From CBDVBD01 sp965372135 (GTDB lineage: Bacteria; Electryoneota; RPQS01; CBDVBD01): a DNA stretch of 8,434 nt. Position 1 is the first letter of the stretch, and every line of letters starts with the position of its first letter. Position numbers and translations under genes: made by a program. The notes beneath the pieces were generated by a model. That model had not been told where the DNA came from and searched no databases. It saw only the letters and a list, made by a program, of their open reading frames with translations. Where the stretch lies: assembly GCA_965372135.1 (NCBI GenBank), contig CBDVBD010000145.1:1-8434 (forward strand), in the 5' to 3' direction. Shown here in pieces: positions 5,374 through 8,434 of the stretch.

Positions 5374-6756
5374 TTACAGGGTGATTACTCCGATTTTGTT
5401 CAAGAGGACAAGCAGAACCAAGACCGGTGCGACGTATTTCAGTATTACAGTCCAGACGCTTACATATTTAATTTGGTGGGGCAGGAATTCGCCGAGTCGT
5501 TCTCTGCGAGTCAGCGCCCAACCGACGAAAATGGCGATTAACAAGCCACCCAACGGCATGAGCCAGTTGGAGACTAAGTAATCGAAGGAATCGAGCCAAT
5601 TAAGCCATTGACCTCCCTTAGGCAGCAGCTTGATTTTGGAAATCCAACCCACTGCGCCGTTAGATAAAGCGGATGGGATGCCGAACAGGAAGATAGCAAA
5701 TCCGGTGATGAGGGTGGCGGTGCGACGTTTCCATTTCAACTGATCCATAGTACAGGCAACCACCACTTCCAACATGGAGATGGTGGAGCTCAGAGCGGCA
5801 AATGCTACCAAAACGAAAAATAAAATACCGATGATATTTCCGCCGGGAAGTTTGGCGAATATAGTGGGCAGGGATATGAAAATCAAGCCGATGGATTTCA
5901 AATCTTCCGGAGTTAGATTTTCCGCGAAAACGATGGGATACATGACCAAGCATGCCATGATGGCAATCAGTGTGTCCAGGATAGTGATAGCCACCGACGA
6001 TCGAAGTATATTAGCCCCTCTGGGAAGGTAACTACCGTAGGTTAGCATAACGCCAACGCCAACGGACAGGGTGAAGAAAGCGTGTCCCATCGCTTCCAGG
6101 ATGGCATGCGGGGTAAGCTCACTGAAATTGGGTCGGAAGAGGAATTTCAGAGCTTTGGTGGCAGCGCCGGTGGATAGGGAATATACCATCAAGATCAAGA
6201 GCAGCACCAACAGTACCGGCATCATGATTTTGCTCCAGCGCTCGATGCCCTTTGTTACCCCGGCTAATATAATTATGACGGTCAACACCATGAAGATGAA
6301 ATGCCAACCAACTTGTTTGTAGGGATTTGCGAGGAAATCGGTGAAGGTGTTTCCCGCATCCTCGATGGACATGCCCTTGAAGGTGCCGAATAGGGCTTTT
6401 AAGGTGTATTCCAGCGTCCATCCTGCGATGACGGCGTAGTAGGAGAGGAGGATAAAAGAAGCGGCTAATCCCATCCAGCCAATGATGGGCCACCAGCTTT
6501 TTTGTCGAAGGGTAGCAAAGGCACCAATGGGATTCAGGTTGGTTTTTTTACCGATGAGGATTTCCGATACCATTATGGGAAAGCCCACCATGAAGATGCA
6601 GAACAGATACACCAATACGAAGGCACCGCCGTTGTTTTCGAAGGCGATGTAAGGGAATTTCCAGAGGTTGCCTAAACCTACAGCGGAACCGGTGGCTGCC
6701 AGGATAAATCCGGTCCGGGAGCCCCAATATTCACGTTTGGATGGTTCGTTTGCCAT
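5374..6756 (-). CDS. Neurotransmitter:sodium symporter (NSS/SNF) family transporter, LeuT-like
   Basis: A 460-residue inner-membrane transporter of the NSS family, predicted to take up an amino acid (or related amine) together with Na+. The N-terminal motif EYWGSRTGF and TM1 GSAVGLGNLWKFPY (23-36) are diagnostic. By comparison with LeuT, A25, N30, G23 and V26 fall at sodium-site positions; TM6 FFTLSVGVG (227-235) lines the substrate site; and TM8 FAALSSTIS (319-327) supplies A320, S323 and S324 for the second sodium. K33 stands where LeuT has gate residue R30, and D392 where it has D404. Length and about 11-12 hydrophobic spans fit bacterial members. The substrate cannot be read from the sequence. 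The start ATG is followed by the expected short polar tail, but no clear Shine-Dalgarno precedes it. A separate transcript is likely because a terminator at 6820-6848 lies between it and nuoN; it could be cotranscribed with the antiporter gene downstream. Confidence 0.94.
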   Translation of the reverse strand: MANEPSKREYWGSRTGFILAATGSAVGLGNLWKFPYIAFENNGGAFVLVYLFCIFMVGFPIMVSEILIGKKTNLNPIGAFATLRQKSWWPIIGWMGLAASFILLSYYAVIAGWTLEYTLKALFGTFKGMSIEDAGNTFTDFLANPYKQVGWHFIFMVLTVIIILAGVTKGIERWSKIMMPVLLVLLLILMVYSLSTGAATKALKFLFRPNFSELTPHAILEAMGHAFFTLSVGVGVMLTYGSYLPRGANILRSSVAITILDTLIAIMACLVMYPIVFAENLTPEDLKSIGLIFISLPTIFAKLPGGNIIGILFFVLVAFAALSSTISMLEVVVACTMDQLKWKRRTATLITGFAIFLFGIPSALSNGAVGWISKIKLLPKGGQWLNWLDSFDYLVSNWLMPLGGLLIAIFVGWALTRRERLGEFLPHQIKYVSVWTVILKYVAPVLVLLVLLNKIGVITL

Positions 6757-6783
6757 TATTAATTCGCTTTAGAATATAATCTC

Positions 6784-6799
6784 ACGCAGAGACGCAGAG
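6784..6799. repeat. Short tandem repeat, ACGCAGAG twice
   Basis: Two exact ACGCAGAG units lie side by side about 28-43 bases upstream of the NSS start codon, within its 5' leader or promoter. Runs of this kind are familiar in intergenic DNA of many environmental bacteria. This is a third 8-base tandem unit in the window, of different sequence from the other two. Confidence 0.6.
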
Positions 6800-6819
6800 T
6801 TTTCTTTCCTCACATATAG

Positions 6820-6848
6820 AAAAACATCGGAGATCGCTTGCTCCGATG
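6820..6848 (-). terminator. Intrinsic terminator downstream of nuoN
   Basis: On the minus strand CATCGGAG (6848-6841), an 8-base loop and CTCCGATG (6832-6825) form a perfect stem followed by TTTTTCTATA. It lies about 150 bases after the nuoN stop, points the same way, and precedes the NSS gene, so it probably ends the nuo transcript. On the plus strand the stem is followed by CTTTTAG, a weaker tract. Confidence 0.7.
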
Positions 6849-6924
6849 CTTTTAGTATTTATGGTCTTAGCAAAAGATCATCTTAATAATCCCGATCAGG
6901 TTGCATTTTCGCTAAAAGGGATAT

Positions 6925-6954
6925 GAGATTCTTCACTTCGTTCAGAATGACTTT
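6925..6954. repeat. Intergenic repeat ending in TTCAGAATGACTTT, uninterrupted copy
   Basis: This 30-base stretch begins GAGATTCTTCACTTCG and ends TTCAGAATGACTTT. It matches both ends of the interrupted copy at 5251-5303 in the same orientation. It lies between nuoN and its terminator hairpin, so it would be transcribed as part of the nuo 3' untranslated region. I see no gene in the rest of the 238-base gap. Confidence 0.7.
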
Positions 6955-6994
6955 GTGAGATACGGACAACTAATTGCCCTGACTACCCATCTTT

Positions 6995-8431
6995 CTATAA
7001 CATTGGTAAGGATTGCCCGACCAAGTTAATCAATGCGTTGGGGAATAAGCCGAAGCATAATATTCCCACTGCGCAGATCAATATCACCAGGGAATAGACG
7101 CCCGGCTGTGGTACGGCGGGGAATTCCCCTTCCGGCTGCATGTACATCAACACCAGCACTCGGATGTAATAGTACACGGAGATGGCGCTGTTCAACATGG
7201 CGATGACCACCAGGGTGATGTGCCCGGTTTTGATTGCGGCACCGAACAGGTAGAATTTCGCCATGAATCCGCCAGTGGGCGGGATACCCGCCAAGGACAA
7301 CATGAATATCGCCATCATGGCAGCCAAGAACGGATGACGGAAACCCACACCGCGATAGTCGTCCAACCGATACCAACCGGACCCGCGATGGTTGATTAAA
7401 ATCGCGACTGCGAACGCACCCACGTTCATCAAACCGTACACCATCAGGTAGTAGAGGATAGCAGATGCACCCTGGGCATTCACCGCCACCAAACCAACCA
7501 GCAAGTATCCGGCATGGGCGATGGATGAGTACGCCAGCATGCGTTTGATGTTGGATTGTGCGATGGCGACAACGTTGCCGACGGTCATGGTCAGCACCGC
7601 CATCACCCATAAGACCTGGCTCCAGTCCATATTCATGTCGAAGAAGGCGCCGGTCAGGATTCGCACCAAGGCAGCGAAGGCTGCGGCTTTGGAAGCGGTT
7701 GCCATGAAGGCGGTGATGGTGGTGGGAGCGCCGTCGTACACGTCCGGCGACCAGAAATGGAAGGGAACGGCAGCGATTTTGAATCCCAAGCCGATCAGGA
7801 TCAATCCTAAGGCGGCATACGCCAAGATGCCGATGGATTGGGGATCCTGGCTGAAGTAATGATGGATTTCAGCCAATTGGGTGGTACCGGTGACGCCGAA
7901 GGTCAGGGCAATTCCGTAGAGGAAGAATCCGGTGGAAAAAGCGCCCAGTATGAAATATTTGAAGGCGGACTCATTGGATGTGGCGCGACTGTGGAACCCG
8001 GCGAGAACGTAGAGGCTGATGGACATGGTTTCCAGCCCGAGGAAAATCATCAGCAGATCGCCGCCGGACGCCATGAACATCATTCCGAAAGTGGCGAACA
8101 AAATCAATGATAGGTATTCGCCGGCACGTTTCTTTTCATCCAGGTCGTGGTACGTCAGCAAGACCACCAGAGTGGTAATGCCCAAAATGATGAGGCGGAG
8201 GAACCGGGAGAATTGGTCGTCAACCACCATGCCGCTGAAGCCGGTTGCTTCCCCCATCCATCCGGTAATAAGTGCAACTATCGCGACAATCAAGCCAACC
8301 AGGGTCAGGAAAATCAGCATTTTCGCTGCCTGATCACGGACGAACACCGATACTAAAAGGACTGTCAGTGCGGTTATCAGGACAACAATTTCAGGGATGA
8401 TCAGGGAAAAATCCAGAATCGGGATCACCAT
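6995..8431 (-). CDS. nuoN: NADH-quinone oxidoreductase subunit N (complex I)
   Basis: A complete 478-residue membrane subunit of respiratory complex I, one of the three antiporter-like subunits that pump protons during NADH or other donor oxidation by quinone. Length matches NuoN (about 480). The antiporter-type domain (Proton_antipo_M) covers about 123-420. Residues needed for pumping are visible: E134 in FLGLETMSISLY, K218 in GLGFKIAAVPFHFW, K248 in ATASKAAAFAAL, and K392 in GIPPTGGFMAKFYLF, next to the conserved IKRMLAYSSIAHAGY (295-309). About 14 hydrophobic spans are present. The start ATG is three bases from the window edge, so its ribosome binding site is not visible. nuoN is usually the last nuo gene, and the downstream terminator at 6820-6848 agrees; nuoM and the others are expected to the right. 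Pumping of sodium rather than protons is possible but not shown by these residues. Confidence 0.97.
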   Translation of the reverse strand: MVIPILDFSLIIPEIVVLITALTVLLVSVFVRDQAAKMLIFLTLVGLIVAIVALITGWMGEATGFSGMVVDDQFSRFLRLIILGITTLVVLLTYHDLDEKKRAGEYLSLILFATFGMMFMASGGDLLMIFLGLETMSISLYVLAGFHSRATSNESAFKYFILGAFSTGFFLYGIALTFGVTGTTQLAEIHHYFSQDPQSIGILAYAALGLILIGLGFKIAAVPFHFWSPDVYDGAPTTITAFMATASKAAAFAALVRILTGAFFDMNMDWSQVLWVMAVLTMTVGNVVAIAQSNIKRMLAYSSIAHAGYLLVGLVAVNAQGASAILYYLMVYGLMNVGAFAVAILINHRGSGWYRLDDYRGVGFRHPFLAAMMAIFMLSLAGIPPTGGFMAKFYLFGAAIKTGHITLVVIAMLNSAISVYYYIRVLVLMYMQPEGEFPAVPQPGVYSLVILICAVGILCFGLFPNALINLVGQSLPML

Positions 8432-8434
8432 ATT

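Noticed and set aside
6757..6994. Possible small gene or tRNA in the 238-base gap between the NSS gene and nuoN
   Set aside because: No open frame with a start and ribosome binding site, and no cloverleaf could be drawn; the gap is explained by a terminator and short repeats.
7269..7282. CCGCCAGTGGGCGG, identical to 5261-5274 in the intergenic repeat
   Set aside because: In nuoN these bases encode the conserved PPTGG turn, so the match is best explained by coding constraint and chance rather than a repeat insertion.
7026..7610. A 194-codon open frame on the minus strand inside nuoN
   Set aside because: It is a shifted frame of the nuoN coding strand with His/Arg-rich composition and no membrane segments; nuoN itself is complete and conserved there.

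Overview
This window reads as ordinary chromosomal DNA from an uncultured-type, Gram-negative-like bacterium. The signs I use are a secreted M14 peptidase followed by immunoglobulin-like, MAM-like and fibronectin-like beta domains, a UPF0047/YjbQ protein, a CitMHS_2/NhaD-type sodium antiporter, and several short degenerate intergenic repeats. Together these resemble members of the FCB superphylum (for example KSB1, Calditrichaeota or Zixibacteria-like lineages). That placement is an inference from protein style only; there is no marker gene such as rRNA in the window. No phage, transposase, CRISPR array, tRNA or rRNA is visible.

Layout. Positions 1-147 are a leader with a candidate promoter and a good ribosome binding site. 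Two plus-strand genes follow, 28 bases apart and probably cotranscribed: a secreted zinc carboxypeptidase (148-2475) and a YjbQ-family protein (2504-2914). They end in a strong intrinsic terminator (2951-2997). Everything to the right is on the minus strand: a universal stress protein (3034-3477), an NhaD-like Na+/H+ antiporter (3628-5211), a Na+-coupled neurotransmitter:sodium-symporter family transporter (5374-6756), and nuoN, the subunit N of respiratory complex I (6995-8431). nuoN begins three bases from the right edge, so the rest of a nuo operon presumably lies beyond the window; a minus-strand terminator at 6820-6848 closes it.

How the genes could work together. Complex I builds an ion gradient; the antiporter can exchange it for a sodium gradient; the NSS symporter can spend sodium to import an amino acid; the secreted carboxypeptidase releases amino acids from extracellular peptides. 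This is a plausible amino-acid-scavenging, sodium-cycling set, but the link rests only on neighbourhood.

The intergenic gaps are the least ordinary part. Two diverged copies of a composite element (four 8-bp units, then GTT, then a C-rich inverted repeat, then a T run) flank the stress-protein gene in the same orientation. A second repeat family ending in TTCAGAATGACTTT occurs in the two gaps flanking the NSS gene, and one copy carries a 19-bp perfect tandem duplication and a small hairpin. An ACGCAGAG tandem pair lies in front of the NSS gene. I found no clearly new multi-gene system.
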